Below are positions 47,347 to 56,884 of a stretch of 64,000 nucleotides of DNA, one piece after another. Origin of the DNA: Lichina pygmaea. Lineage: Eukaryota; Ascomycota; Lichinomycetes; Lichinales; Lichinaceae. The stretch's first letter is position 1. Every line of letters begins with the position of its first letter. The translations under genes and the position numbers were made by a program. Under the pieces are notes generated by a model. The model searched no databases. It saw only the letters and a list, made by a program, of their open reading frames with translations, and had not been told where the DNA came from. Location: positions 3,720,001 to 3,784,000 of the forward strand of contig OY730171.1 in assembly GCA_963422465.1 (NCBI GenBank). Reading direction: 5' to 3'.

Positions 47347-47364
47347 CTTTGAAGACCCTCAAGG
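47347..47364 (+). promoter_or_regulatory. Primer-binding region of gypsy V, possible self-priming
   Basis: The 18 bases between LTR and gag ATG do not begin with TGG, as a tRNA-primed site would. TTGAAGAC at 47349-47356 is complementary to GTCTTCAA at 47140-47147, about 30 bases after the sense TATA box, where the transcript should begin. That matches the self-priming layout known for Tf1/sushi elements. The pairing is 8 nt, shorter than the 11 of Tf1. Confidence 0.5.
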
Positions 47365-48864
47365 ATGAGTACCTCAGGAGCAACCAACCCCAACTTCCCA
47401 GATGGAAAGATTAGCGTCGCCAAGCCAGACCTGTTCTACGGCGAAAGAAACAAGGTCGACGACTGGCTCATGCAACTCCAAGTCTACTTTCAATTCCAAC
47501 CAGAGACAAAGCTGCCTAAGGAGAAGTGGCCCCTCTTCGCAACCACTTACATGAGAGGCAATGCTTATCGATGGATCAAGCCCTACGTCAACAAACATCT
47601 CTCAGGGAACGGAGACCACGACGGCACAACGGAATGGATGACAAAATGGACGCGATTCAAGGACGAGATCAAAAGGATCCTTGGACCATCTAACGAAGAC
47701 AAAGTGGCTATACGAATGATCCAGCACATCAAACAACGACGCTCAGCCGCAGAGTACACCACGCAGTTCAAACAATACTCAGTACTGACCGACTGGGACG
47801 ACGACGCCCTGATGGTCATGTACCGACGTGGACTCAAGGAAAACGTGAAGGATGAGATCACCTTCGACGGACGAGCAGTTGACACACTGGATGAACTCAT
47901 CGCACAAGCAATCGACATCGATGACAAGCTATTCGAGCGAGCGATGGAGAAACGCCACGACGGAGGATACAGCCGCCCCGCATGGCATGTGAGCAACCAC
48001 TACAAGCCGCCTAACAAGGCACCACCACATGATCCATATGGCTATGCACCCATGGAACTGGATGCAGTCCACCACAAGGGAAGGTTCACGAAGGGAAGGA
48101 ACAACAAAAAGGGGAAAGCACTGAAGTGCTATGCCTGTGGCAAGCTAGGCCACATGGCGAAAGACTGTCGTTCAAAGAACAAGGTGCACCGACAGCAACT
48201 TAATACGCTCGACGGAGACTGGAATGTCATCGAGCCAGAGGACCCACCAGGAGAGGCTCAGCTATCCCTCGAACAATGGGACGACTACGATCAGATATTG
48301 GAAGCAGCCCACCAACTGGCAACATCAGGAGGCAAGGACCTACCAGAACTAACAGGTCAGGACAAGGGACAGGAGCCCTTAACCACCTCTGATGGGGACC
48401 GAGACGAACCCGCGTCTATCAAAGAAGAAATACCACGAGGAAGCTATGCTTACAGCATGGACCCACGAAATCTACGGCACGGCGAACTACAGTGGAGGTT
48501 TTGCACGAAGCACTACTGCACCTACCACGAACAACTACGAAGGTACGGAGGACATTCACCCTACCACGCCACCTGCCACAAGCATTGGGTCAATTGCGAG
48601 AAGGATGCGTGTGAGATCCATCTTTGGGACAAACGCCAACACACCGCATTCCCCGGGCACACACATGATTGGCACGAACGCCTCATGTTCCTACAGCAAG
48701 GCAACAACTACAACTGCTACATTGACAATTGGCAGTACTGCCTCAAGCCTGGATGTGACAAGCATCAGCAAGACAAATTCATGAACGGATTCCTCAGAAC
48801 TGATGGGAATGGCTGGACCCATTGCCCAGTCAGTGGTAAGACACTTCGATCGGGAAAAGACTGA
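47365..48864 (+). CDS. Gypsy V gag
   Basis: 499 residues starting MSTSGATNPNFPDGK, 18 bases after the LTR. The retrotransposon gag domain occupies about residues 30-215. A CCHC knuckle CYACGKLGHMAKDC is at 255-268. The unusual C-terminal region has three repeats of W-x2-C-x4-C-x2-H at 377-388 (WRFCTKHYCTYH), 408-419 (WVNCEKDACEIH) and 456-467 (WQYCLKPGCDKH), plus a final W-x2-C. It forms the particle and binds RNA. Confidence 0.93.
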   Translation: MSTSGATNPNFPDGKISVAKPDLFYGERNKVDDWLMQLQVYFQFQPETKLPKEKWPLFATTYMRGNAYRWIKPYVNKHLSGNGDHDGTTEWMTKWTRFKDEIKRILGPSNEDKVAIRMIQHIKQRRSAAEYTTQFKQYSVLTDWDDDALMVMYRRGLKENVKDEITFDGRAVDTLDELIAQAIDIDDKLFERAMEKRHDGGYSRPAWHVSNHYKPPNKAPPHDPYGYAPMELDAVHHKGRFTKGRNNKKGKALKCYACGKLGHMAKDCRSKNKVHRQQLNTLDGDWNVIEPEDPPGEAQLSLEQWDDYDQILEAAHQLATSGGKDLPELTGQDKGQEPLTTSDGDRDEPASIKEEIPRGSYAYSMDPRNLRHGELQWRFCTKHYCTYHEQLRRYGGHSPYHATCHKHWVNCEKDACEIHLWDKRQHTAFPGHTHDWHERLMFLQQGNNYNCYIDNWQYCLKPGCDKHQQDKFMNGFLRTDGNGWTHCPVSGKTLRSGKD

Positions 48865-48902
48865 ACTCCCTTGTCAAGGGGCGACATCAGGAGCTCAACA
48901 AC

Positions 48903-51900
48903 ATGACCCCTAGCAACGCAAAGCACCTGCGATTGCCTGTGTCACTACATGCCAACACGCCAGTACAGACATACGCACTTGTTGACTCTGGAGCCAGTGG
49001 AAACTACATCTCAAGACAACTTTACGATACCCTCGGCACTGGAAGGAGACGCAAGCAGCAGCCCTATCAGCTCGCGATGGCAAATGGACAGACAGAGCTA
49101 GTCTGCCATGAGACGCAGCCAATGGAAATGGTTACCGGACACCATGCTGAAAGGATCCACCTTGATATCGTCGAGTTGGCCACTCAGGATATCTATTTAG
49201 GGATGCCTTGGCTAAAGAAGCACAACCCAGTTGTTAACTGGAAGACAGGAGTACTCACATTTAGGAACTGCACTAACAACACAGCTCGGACCTGTTACCA
49301 GCCGCAGAAGGCGTGGACAGATGAGGGAAGGAGTTCTCAGTGGAACCTCACCGACAGAAAGGACGACTCTCAAAAGAAGAGGTCCGCCTCGACAGGCACA
49401 CCCCGGAACCAGGTGGCCAAACAGTCAGAGATGAAGAGAGAGGAAGTTGTTAACCCTCTGGAGATCCCTGAAGAGTACCGACCTGGGTATGATAACCTCT
49501 TTCAGGAAGAGACAACGACAGCAGCGTTGCCTAAGCACCAACCTTGGGATCATGAGATCAAGTTGCAACCAGGGACGGAGCCAGGATTTGGACTAATTTA
49601 CCAGTTATCAGAGAAAGAGCTCCAAGTACTTCGCGAGTACCTGGAGGAAAACCTGAAAAAGGGTTTCATTCAAGAATCTCAATCACCAGCAGGATACCCG
49701 ATACTATTTGCACCAAAGAAAGACGGAAGTCTTCGACTTTGTGTGGATTACAGGAAACTCAACGACATTACCATCAAAAACCGATATCCGTTGCCAAATG
49801 CGAACGAATTGCGAGACAGGATCAGTCAAGCTACAATCTTCACCAAGCTGGACTTGAAAGGAGCATAAAACCTGATACGCATGAAAGAAGGAGAAGAATG
49901 GAAGACAGCCTTCAGAACCCGATACGGACACTACGAGTATCTGGTTATGCTATTCGGACTCACGAACGCACCAGCAACATGTCAAGCATTGATCAACAAC
50001 GTCATCAGAGCACACCTGGACCAAACAGCTATCGCCTACCTGGACAACATTCTTGTCTACTCGAACACGCAACAGGAACATACCAAACATGTGAAGGATG
50101 TTCTACGATGCCTACAAAAGGCAGGGCTCAAGCTCAACCCGAAGAAATGCGAGTTCAACAAACCGGAAGTTGAATTCCTCGGATACATCATAGGGATTGA
50201 AGGGATCAAGATTGACCCTGAGAAAATCAAAGCGATTCAGCAATGGCCAACACCGACATCAGTTAAGGAAGTACAAGCCTTCCTAGGATTTGCCAACTTC
50301 AACCGACAGTTCATCAAGAACTACTCACAGATGGCAACTCCACTGACAGAACTCACGAAGAAGAACGTGGAGTACCGGTGGACGGAGAGACAACAAAAAG
50401 CATTCCAACAGCTCAAGGACACTTGCGCCAAGGAACCAGTTCTCCTCAACTTCAAGACAGGCCAACCGACGCGAATTGAAACAGACGCTTCAGACCAAGC
50501 AGTGGGAGCATGTCTATGCCAACAGGCAGACGGCAAGTGGCACCCAGTTGCCTACTACTCACGCAAAATGTCACAAGCGGAACGAAACTATGATATCCAC
50601 GACAAAGAGCTACTGGCAGTCGTCAACGCACTCGAACACTGGAGAGTGTACGCGGAAAGCAGTTCTGAACTCACTGTTCTCACAGACCACAAGAATCTGA
50701 CAACATTCACGACAACCAAGAAGCTGAACAGACGGCAAGTCAGATGGGCTGAACTCCTCGGGCAACACAAGTTCAAGATCTTGTACACCCCTGGACAAGA
50801 CAATGGGAGAGCAGACGCACTAAGCCGACGAAAAGACCACATGGAAGATGATGAACGCCAAGGAACGATCTTACAGCAGGACCAGCAAGGAAACCTGGTG
50901 CCTCAACCACAGATCAACGAGCTCACGGCAGAAGACACTGAAGAACTAATAAGGAACTACCACGATAATCCAGCACATGGTCACCCAGGAATCACCAAAA
51001 CCACAGACCTGATCCAACGGGCAGGGAACAATGTCATCAATCTCCGACAACACGTCACAAGCTACATCAACAAATGTCTACTATGCCAGAAAAACAAGCA
51101 TGGAAGACATAAGCCATACGGAGAAGGACACCCGAACACAATACCGAGAGGCCCGTGGGAAGGCGTGTCAATGGACTTCATCACAAAGCTACCCAAGTCC
51201 AAAGACCCAGTCACAGGAATCACCTACGACTCAATTATGGTGATTGTGGACAGATTCACAAAATACCTAATAGCGGTACCATTCAAGGAAACCCACACAG
51301 CAGAACAGTTGGGACACCTCTTACTGGACAGATTGGTCAGAGACCACGGAGTTCTGATCACAATCATTACAGACAGAGACAAACTCTTCACATCCAACTA
51401 CTGGAAGACAATCAGTGCAGCCATGGGAACAAAACCCAAAATGTCTACGGCCTATCACCCACGAACCGACAGCCAGACGGAGCGAGCGAACCAAGTCCTG
51501 GAGACTTACCTACGGCATTACATCAACAAAACCCACAGTAATTGGGTACAGTTATTACCGGTGGCACAGCTGGCAATCAACCAGCACAGATCAGACTCAA
51601 CAAAGGAATCGCCATTTTTTGCCAATTTTGGACGACATGCAAACATCGGGATGCCAAGCAGAGCTTCACCAAACGCGGAGAAAGCACTCCAACACGACAA
51701 GCTCCTACGACAAACGCACACGATGATGAGGCACTACCTTCAAGAGACCTCAGAAAGAATGCAACGCCAAATGGACAAGAAATCGAAAATGGCACCTCAG
51801 CTGAAGAAGGGGGATAAAGTCTACCTCCTCACAAAAAATTGGAAAGCCAAGAAACCAAGAACAAAGAAACTGGACTATGTCAAGGTCGGACTATTTTCAG

Positions 51901-52235
51901 TCGAAGAAAAAACCGGACCAGTCAACGTCAGACTGCGACTACCAAGGGATGCCAGAGTCCATCCAAACTTTCATATATCAATGATTGAACCAGCCGACCA
52001 GAGCACACCCTTGCAGGAAACATTTCATCACCAACCCGAAGAAGAACAAGAGTTCGAGGTTGAACAGATCCTGGCTAGAAAAGGTCAGCAATACCTCGTC
52101 AAGTGGAAAGGATACCCAGACTTGGAGAATACCTGGGAACCACTCAAGAACCTCGCGAACTGCCAGCTTCTTCTGCGACAGTTTCGGCAGGAGCAGGACC
52201 GAACAGCTCGGCCTGCAGGAGGGACGCGTCAATGA
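48903..52235 (+). pseudogene. Gypsy V pol region: protease, RT, RNase H, integrase, chromodomain
   Basis: In order: aspartic protease (LVDSGASGNYIS), reverse transcriptase (YRKLNDITIKNRYPLP, IAYLDNILVYS), RNase H (ETDASDQAVGACL), integrase with an HHCC-type zinc site (about 50980-51090) and a D,D-35-E-type core (DFITKLPKS, YHPRTDSQTERANQ), and a C-terminal chromodomain (YLVKWKGYPDLENTWEP). The chromodomain marks it as a chromovirus that probably targets modified chromatin. Pol is in a different frame from gag and starts 38 bases after the gag stop. About one break. Confidence 0.93.
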
Positions 52236-52644
52236 CTGATCGAGTCAAATCCTCGCCATCCGACTCCATCTCTTTCACCAAGCACTGAAGCTTCTGCCTC
52301 GCACAGACCTCGGCGCCCTCCAACACCTTTCGTTTCCGAGACAGACGAGCCTGCACTGTGGCAAGTTGTTCAAAGAGTGCATCACGTGTTGCCTCGTCAG
52401 CGGCAACATCCTCACGGAGGTTGTCCCGGGACATGTTCAAAGATTCCCAGGACACAGAGACACAAGACCTTCCACGCCGAGTGCACGCAGCACATTTCAA
52501 CTTATCGTCTTCTCCCGGCATCTGGAAGCATGGACGACCACGGAGAACACAAAAGTCGCAGGGCGTACGCGAAACAAAACCCCGATCGCGAATTTGAGCA
52601 GCCAGCTGAGTTCGGCTAACAGTCGCACGTGACTTTGGAGGCAT
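52144..52644 (-). CDS. Antisense Zn2Cys6-type protein of gypsy V (166 aa)
   Basis: The ORF is on the opposite strand to gag-pol and overlaps the last 92 bases of pol. It begins MPPKSRATVSRTQLAAQIRD. The cysteines are spaced C-x2-C-x6-C-x11-C-x2-C-x6-C (CDFCVLRGRPC, then CAACTRRGRSC), inside the fungal Zn2Cys6 consensus. A helix-rich segment follows (about residues 75-125, LFEQLATVQARLSRKRKVLE), which could be a dimer coiled coil. There is no activation domain. The related frame in gypsy II keeps all six cysteines. A DNA-binding or regulatory role is inference. Confidence 0.75.
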   Translation of the reverse strand: MPPKSRATVSRTQLAAQIRDRGFVSRTPCDFCVLRGRPCFQMPGEDDKLKCAACTRRGRSCVSVSWESLNMSRDNLREDVAADEATRDALFEQLATVQARLSRKRKVLEGAEVCARQKLQCLVKEMESDGEDLTRSVIDASLLQAELFGPAPAETVAEEAGSSRGS

Positions 52645-52713
52645 GACCAGATTTCATCGAGATGATGAAAGATGGAGAGGAGGATAGTGTTACGACCCAG
52701 GAGGAACACAGTC

Positions 52714-52721
52714 TTTATATA
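52714..52721 (-). promoter_or_regulatory. Antisense TATA box (TATATAAA) near the outer LTR edge
   Basis: On the minus strand it lies 70 nt before the antisense ORF start at 52644, so a transcript would begin near the LTR boundary. The equivalent in gypsy II is TATAAATA at 7370-7377, 72 nt before its ATG. In the 5' LTR the same box would face outwards into flanking DNA. Confidence 0.65.
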
Positions 52722-52779
52722 CTCACAGAAAGCAGCAGACAGGATACTGGACGGAAGTACCAGACAGCGTGACACAGGA

Positions 52780-52797
52780 ACCGGTCACGTGACCGGT
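52780..52797. promoter_or_regulatory. 18-bp perfect palindrome with CACGTG core in the LTR
   Basis: ACCGGTCACGTGACCGGT reads the same on both strands; the 5' LTR copy is at 46859-46876. It combines a CACGTG E-box with CCG/CGG half sites, the triplets typical of Zn2Cys6 dimers. It lies about 60 bp upstream of the antisense TATA box. The core GTCACGTGAC also occurs in B-type LTRs. Confidence 0.75.
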
Positions 52798-53267
52798 GAG
52801 ACAAACCAGGGGGTGCTCGCCGCAGCATGCATATGCACGAACAAGTGAGCAAAGTGAGCAGAGCTCACCCAGCTCGCCGCAGCGTGCATGAAAAGTGAGC
52901 AAAGTGAGCAGAGCTCACCCAGCTCGCCGCAGCGTGCATGAAAAGTGAGCAAAGTGAGCAGAGCTCACTTATCTCACCGAGTGAGCAAAGTGAGCAGAGC
53001 TCACTCTGCTCACGAACTGGGCACTATATAGTCCGGCGATAGTTCCCCTATGGAACGATCGTCTTCAACTCATGTTGTGATCCAGACAACTAGATCTACT
53101 TCAATACAATCCTTTTGTACGAAGCCGTTGATCAGGTGTCACCACCACCACGTTCCACCAAACCCCTTCGCACTCCTTGACACTCCTCTCCTGCGAGAAC
53201 CAACCCGCCTTCCGCCTCTCGCCCTAATCCTATACTCGGATAGGACGGTACGGTACGGACCGCAACA

Positions 53268-53655
53268 AGCAGCAGTCCCACCACTGCGGGTGCACATGGC
53301 ATGACTACAGCTGCAAGCACATGCCTGCATAGAGGCCTCGGGTGCCCAGGCAGAAGTCCAAGACACCTGCAACTGACTGCGACACCAACTGGCCCCAAGA
53401 CAGGGCCACCGGCACTGCGCAGGTGCCACGCTGGGCCAAACACAACACCAGTGGGTCAAATCAATACTCTGGCCCCACTGAGAATTGGAACCCACAACAG
53501 GACAACTGGGCACCCCCCTGCGGGCTGACAGCCCCCTGAACAGCACCTTCCCAGGCACCCCCCCTCAATCCACCTGGCAGGCACGCCAGCTGGCAGAACA
53601 ATAGTGCTGGAAGTGATGGAACAAGCTACACGGAGGCCCCCCACCAAGGGCTCAA
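53268..53655 (+). pseudogene. LINE B ORF, middle part after gypsy V
   Basis: It continues the LINE B C-terminal coding region (VPPLRVHMA and following) from 46766 and ends at the CTCAA duplication where gypsy IV is inserted. It is related to the B2 copy at 63345-64000. Confidence 0.75.
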
Positions 53656-53796
53656 TGTTGCGATCCGTACCGTGCCGTCCTAACCGAGTATAGGATTAAG
53701 GGCAAGATGCGGAAGGCGGGTTGGTTCTCGCAGGAGAGGAGTGTCAAGGAGCGCGAAGGGGTTTGGTGGAACGTGGTGGTGGTGACACCTGATCAA

Positions 53797-55758
53797 TTTA
53801 TTTATTTATTTATTTATTTTATTCTTACACTGATTTAGCTGTAGAGCCATGCAGAACTTCTAGGTACATGTTTGTTTCTCCAGAAAACCTTTGGAGGAAT
53901 AAAAACTGGAGCTTGGGAGAGACTAGGGAAAATCTTGTGGAATATGCAGTAGCTAAGGAAATTTGTACATGTAGCTATTTGTTAAAACAAACAGTTGACT
54001 TGGTAGAGCTTAGAAAGAGAGTTGGTGGGCTAGGTTGAACTGGTCAAGTCTTTTCAAAGACATAAACCAGAAAAGAAGTTTAGGAAGTAGCTTGGAGGAG
54101 AATAAGATAGATGGGAAATCTTGTAGAGGGAATTGGACTTGTTGTCTTTGGTTTGAAAATTTGTTACAGAAAAAAGTGATGTGTTGGGCTGTTTCTTCTC
54201 CAAAACCACATGTGCATAGAGGGGAGTTAAAGTCTGGAACATTTGCTCTGAAAAGAAAACTGGCCAGTCCTATTCTTGCTGACAGAATTTGAAGAAATAG
54301 ACTAGACTCAGCTTTTCTCAAATCTTTGAAGATATTGAGGTTTTTCTTCTGTGGCCTTCTGGTGAACATGTCCCAAATAGCAGAACAATTTCCTCTGCTT
54401 ACCTGCCATCTGGCTTCCCATTCTTTGTGGAAAACCTCCTGTAGACTTTTCTTTGAGAAGTCTTGGTTAGTAGTTAGTTGTTCCAGCCAGACTGTTCTCC
54501 AGTTTAGAGAAATAGTTGTCAGAGACTTTGGTGTAGTTCTGAGAGAAGAAACATGGAGAGAAATTTGACTGTGTAGTTTGTGGAGAAGTGTAGAAGGAGA
54601 GTTGGGTAGTGTGTTTGAATAGAAAGATGAAAGAAAACATGCTGTTCTCAGCTTGAAGTATAAGTCTAGAGGGGGTAGAAATAGTTCTGATTCAAGTAGG
54701 AAAATAGGAGTGGCTTTAAAGACACCTCCTATAGTTCTTAAACATTTATTTTGGAAAGTAGATAATAAAATAATATTAGAGAGTTTCTTTTGGGGATTGA
54801 ACCAGACTCCTACTGCATAACTAAGAAGAGATCTTAGTATAGCAGTGTAGACATGACGTGCTGTTAGGACTGGTAGTCCCCAAGTAGAGTAGGTTGTTCT
54901 GGATAAAGCTGAGAAATATTTGGAGGCTTTCTGTGACATGATTTTTTGGTGTTTTTTCCAGACAAGTTTTGAGTCAAAGTAAAGTCCCAAGATGCGCACT
55001 TCTTCTTTTGGTTGAAGTACCACTTCTCCAAGTCTTAGACTGAGCTGAAGATTGTCTCTTCTTCTTCTAGAAAAATGGAGAAGTTCATACTTTTCAGGTG
55101 CAAACTTCATACCATGTTTTCTTGCCCAGTCCTGACATTTGGAATGTGTAGACTTCAACTTGAGAAGGTTGCTTTTCAAGGAGGAGGAGAATGCAAGAAG
55201 ATTAGTGTCATCTGCAAAACCAAGTGCTGAAACTCCTTTCTCAGGGGTGTGTACAGTATTGTGCAGTTCTGAGATATAGAAAAGAAATAGAATAGGAGAG
55301 AAAGGTGATCCTTGAGGGACTCCACAGTATATAGGGAACTGGGGGGATTCTGAGTCATCAAACACCAGAGAGGTAGTGTGTGAAGTAGTGAAGGAAAAGA
55401 TCCAGGATACAAACCACTTAGGAATCATTCTCTTAATCAGGATCTTTCTGAGAACTTCTGGCAAGACTCTGTCATAGGCTCCAGAGATGTCTAGAGAGAG
55501 AAGACTAGCAACCATTCCTTCTTTCCAGATCTTTTCTACCTGGGAGGTCAGAAGAAAAAGTGCTGATTCTGTTGATCTTCCTTTTCTGAATCCCATCTGG
55601 ATTTCTGGCAAGAGATTTTCTTTCTCAGCTAGTTCACTTAGTCTTGCAGCTGCAATAGCTTCCATTAGCTTCCCAATTGTATTCAGGAGAGCTATAGGGC
55701 GCCATGCTTTTGCTTGACAGTAGGATCCCTTGCCAGGTTTCCTTAGGCAGATTGTCTT
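53797..55758 (-). mobile_element. LINE A3 part of chimera 2, RT open
   Basis: RT and C-terminal region in one open frame (stop at 54010), from KTICLRKPGKG to FNLAHQLSF. It includes IQMGFRKGRSTES, YCGVPQGSPFSPILF, GFADDTNLLAF and the C-terminal CTCGFGEETAQHITFFC motif. It is a subfamily distinct from A1/A2. There is no CG from about 54001 to 54850, yet the frame is intact. The 5' end of the LINE is missing; upstream codons come from X. Confidence 0.88.
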
Positions 55759-56884
55759 GGCCACAGTTGAGCTATGCCGAGGCATAGCGCAGAGTCGACA
55801 TCCTGTGCAGGGTCTCTGCCACGCTTCCCCGCAGTCCTGAGGTCTTTTGCGCTCCACTGTGTACGCTCACCCCTAGGTCCTGCTTCGGAGCACTGGGTTG
55901 CCAGCCTGGAGCCCACGCTCCAACTGCAGTTTGCTCCTTGAGCCTGTCATTTGCAGCCTGAGCCTGCACTCTGTACAGACCGGCATGCGCTTCCGTCCTC
56001 TCGGGCCATATAGACAGTCTCGTAGTAGGCCCAGACCCTACTGCCGTCACTGCCATTATATGCCACACCCCGCAGCTCTCGCTGTTTCGTGTTATCTCTG
56101 TAGATCTCTTGTACAGAGGCCGACCATGCCTCGCAGGCTCTACGGACCCTGCAGGCCATGCCAGCACCTGCAGGACCACCTTTCCAGCCCACTAACCAAG
56201 TAGGGAGAAGTCTCCGTCTGCCCGCTGTCGCCTGTGGGACCCCGGATGTACGTGGTGGCCCACTGGAGAACCTCCAGTGCCCTAGCCCCGGTCTGTAGGT
56301 GGCCCGAAGAGAATCCGTGGCAAGACCTTAGGCAAAACCATCAAGCCAGCACTTTGACTATCACACAGCCCTTAGGTACTGGAGTGGCGGAAACCCTTTG
56401 TGCCACCTGCTCACCTTCTTTAACATGTAGTCCCCGTTCGATTAACAACACTGCAGTACAGACATCACTCCCCTCCTAGAACAAGATCCTCGATGCATCA
56501 GCTGCTGGAGACTCTGCCAGAAGGGGGGTGTGCGATAGGAACTCCTCTCGTCTACTCCAGAGATACCCTGTCAGGTGTCTAGACTTCACATCCACCAGTT
56601 GCAAGGCTGGCTTCAGGCTGTAGTGTACACGGTAGACATCCGTCGGGTGGTTTTCATAACCAGTTTGGTCGAAGTCCTCTGTTCTGCTGATGTCGCTTCA
56701 CGGGGGTGTCCAGGGTGCCTGCACGACACCTCCGGTGGCCCGTCACTCCACGGGCACCAGCAGCTCGACCGGTGACTCAATTAGCTCTCGGTGCAGTGAC
56801 TACAAGCAGCTTGGGAGACTGCCTGCCATCGCTGCCCCGAGGTTCCCAGCCTGCACCGTGTGGAGGTTTGAGTCTTCGCAGGCC
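55759..56884 (-). repeat. Sequence X, copy 2 (1,126 bp)
   Basis: The inverted counterpart of 44794-45932, beginning GGCCTGCGAAGACTC at 56884 and ending CTCAACTGTGGCC at 55759. It shares a frame of about 135 codons (55772-56179) with copy 1. Confidence 0.85.

Larger units (their letters stand above)
46767..53267 (+). mobile_element. Gypsy V: very young, nearly whole chromovirus-type LTR retrotransposon
   Basis: 6,501 bp with two 580-bp LTRs that differ at only two positions by eye, flanked by AGCAG (46762-46766 and 53268-53272). The parts are gag, pol (protease, RT, RNase H, integrase, chromodomain) and an antisense Zn2Cys6-type ORF. It looks nearly whole, with about one break in pol. It is CG-rich compared with the other copies, so it has not yet undergone the CG decay seen in them. 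It is inserted in the LINE B part of chimera 1. Confidence 0.96.
52688..53267 (+). repeat. 3' LTR of gypsy V (A-type U3)
   Basis: 580 bp, nearly identical to 46767-47346. It is followed by the AGCAG duplication. Confidence 0.95.
53797..56884 (-). mobile_element. Chimeric retroelement 2: sequence X fused to LINE A3
   Basis: On the minus strand X (56884 to 55759) is joined directly to LINE A (55758 to 53821), with a (AAATA)n tail (53797-53820). The X end is the same base as in chimera 1, but the partner LINE is of a different family. No target duplication is visible; instead the flanks come from two distant points of gypsy IV, so insertion was accompanied or followed by a deletion. Confidence 0.85.

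Noticed and set aside
48392-48784. 130-codon frame overlapping the end of gypsy V gag, also open in the other gypsy copies
   Set aside because: It is an alternative frame of the Cys/His-rich gag tail. The copies are close relatives, so shared openness is expected, and it has no motif of its own.
54010-55857. 615-codon minus-strand frame as one gene
   Set aside because: The first ~33 codons are from sequence X and the rest from LINE A3. It is a fusion created by the chimera, not a normal gene.
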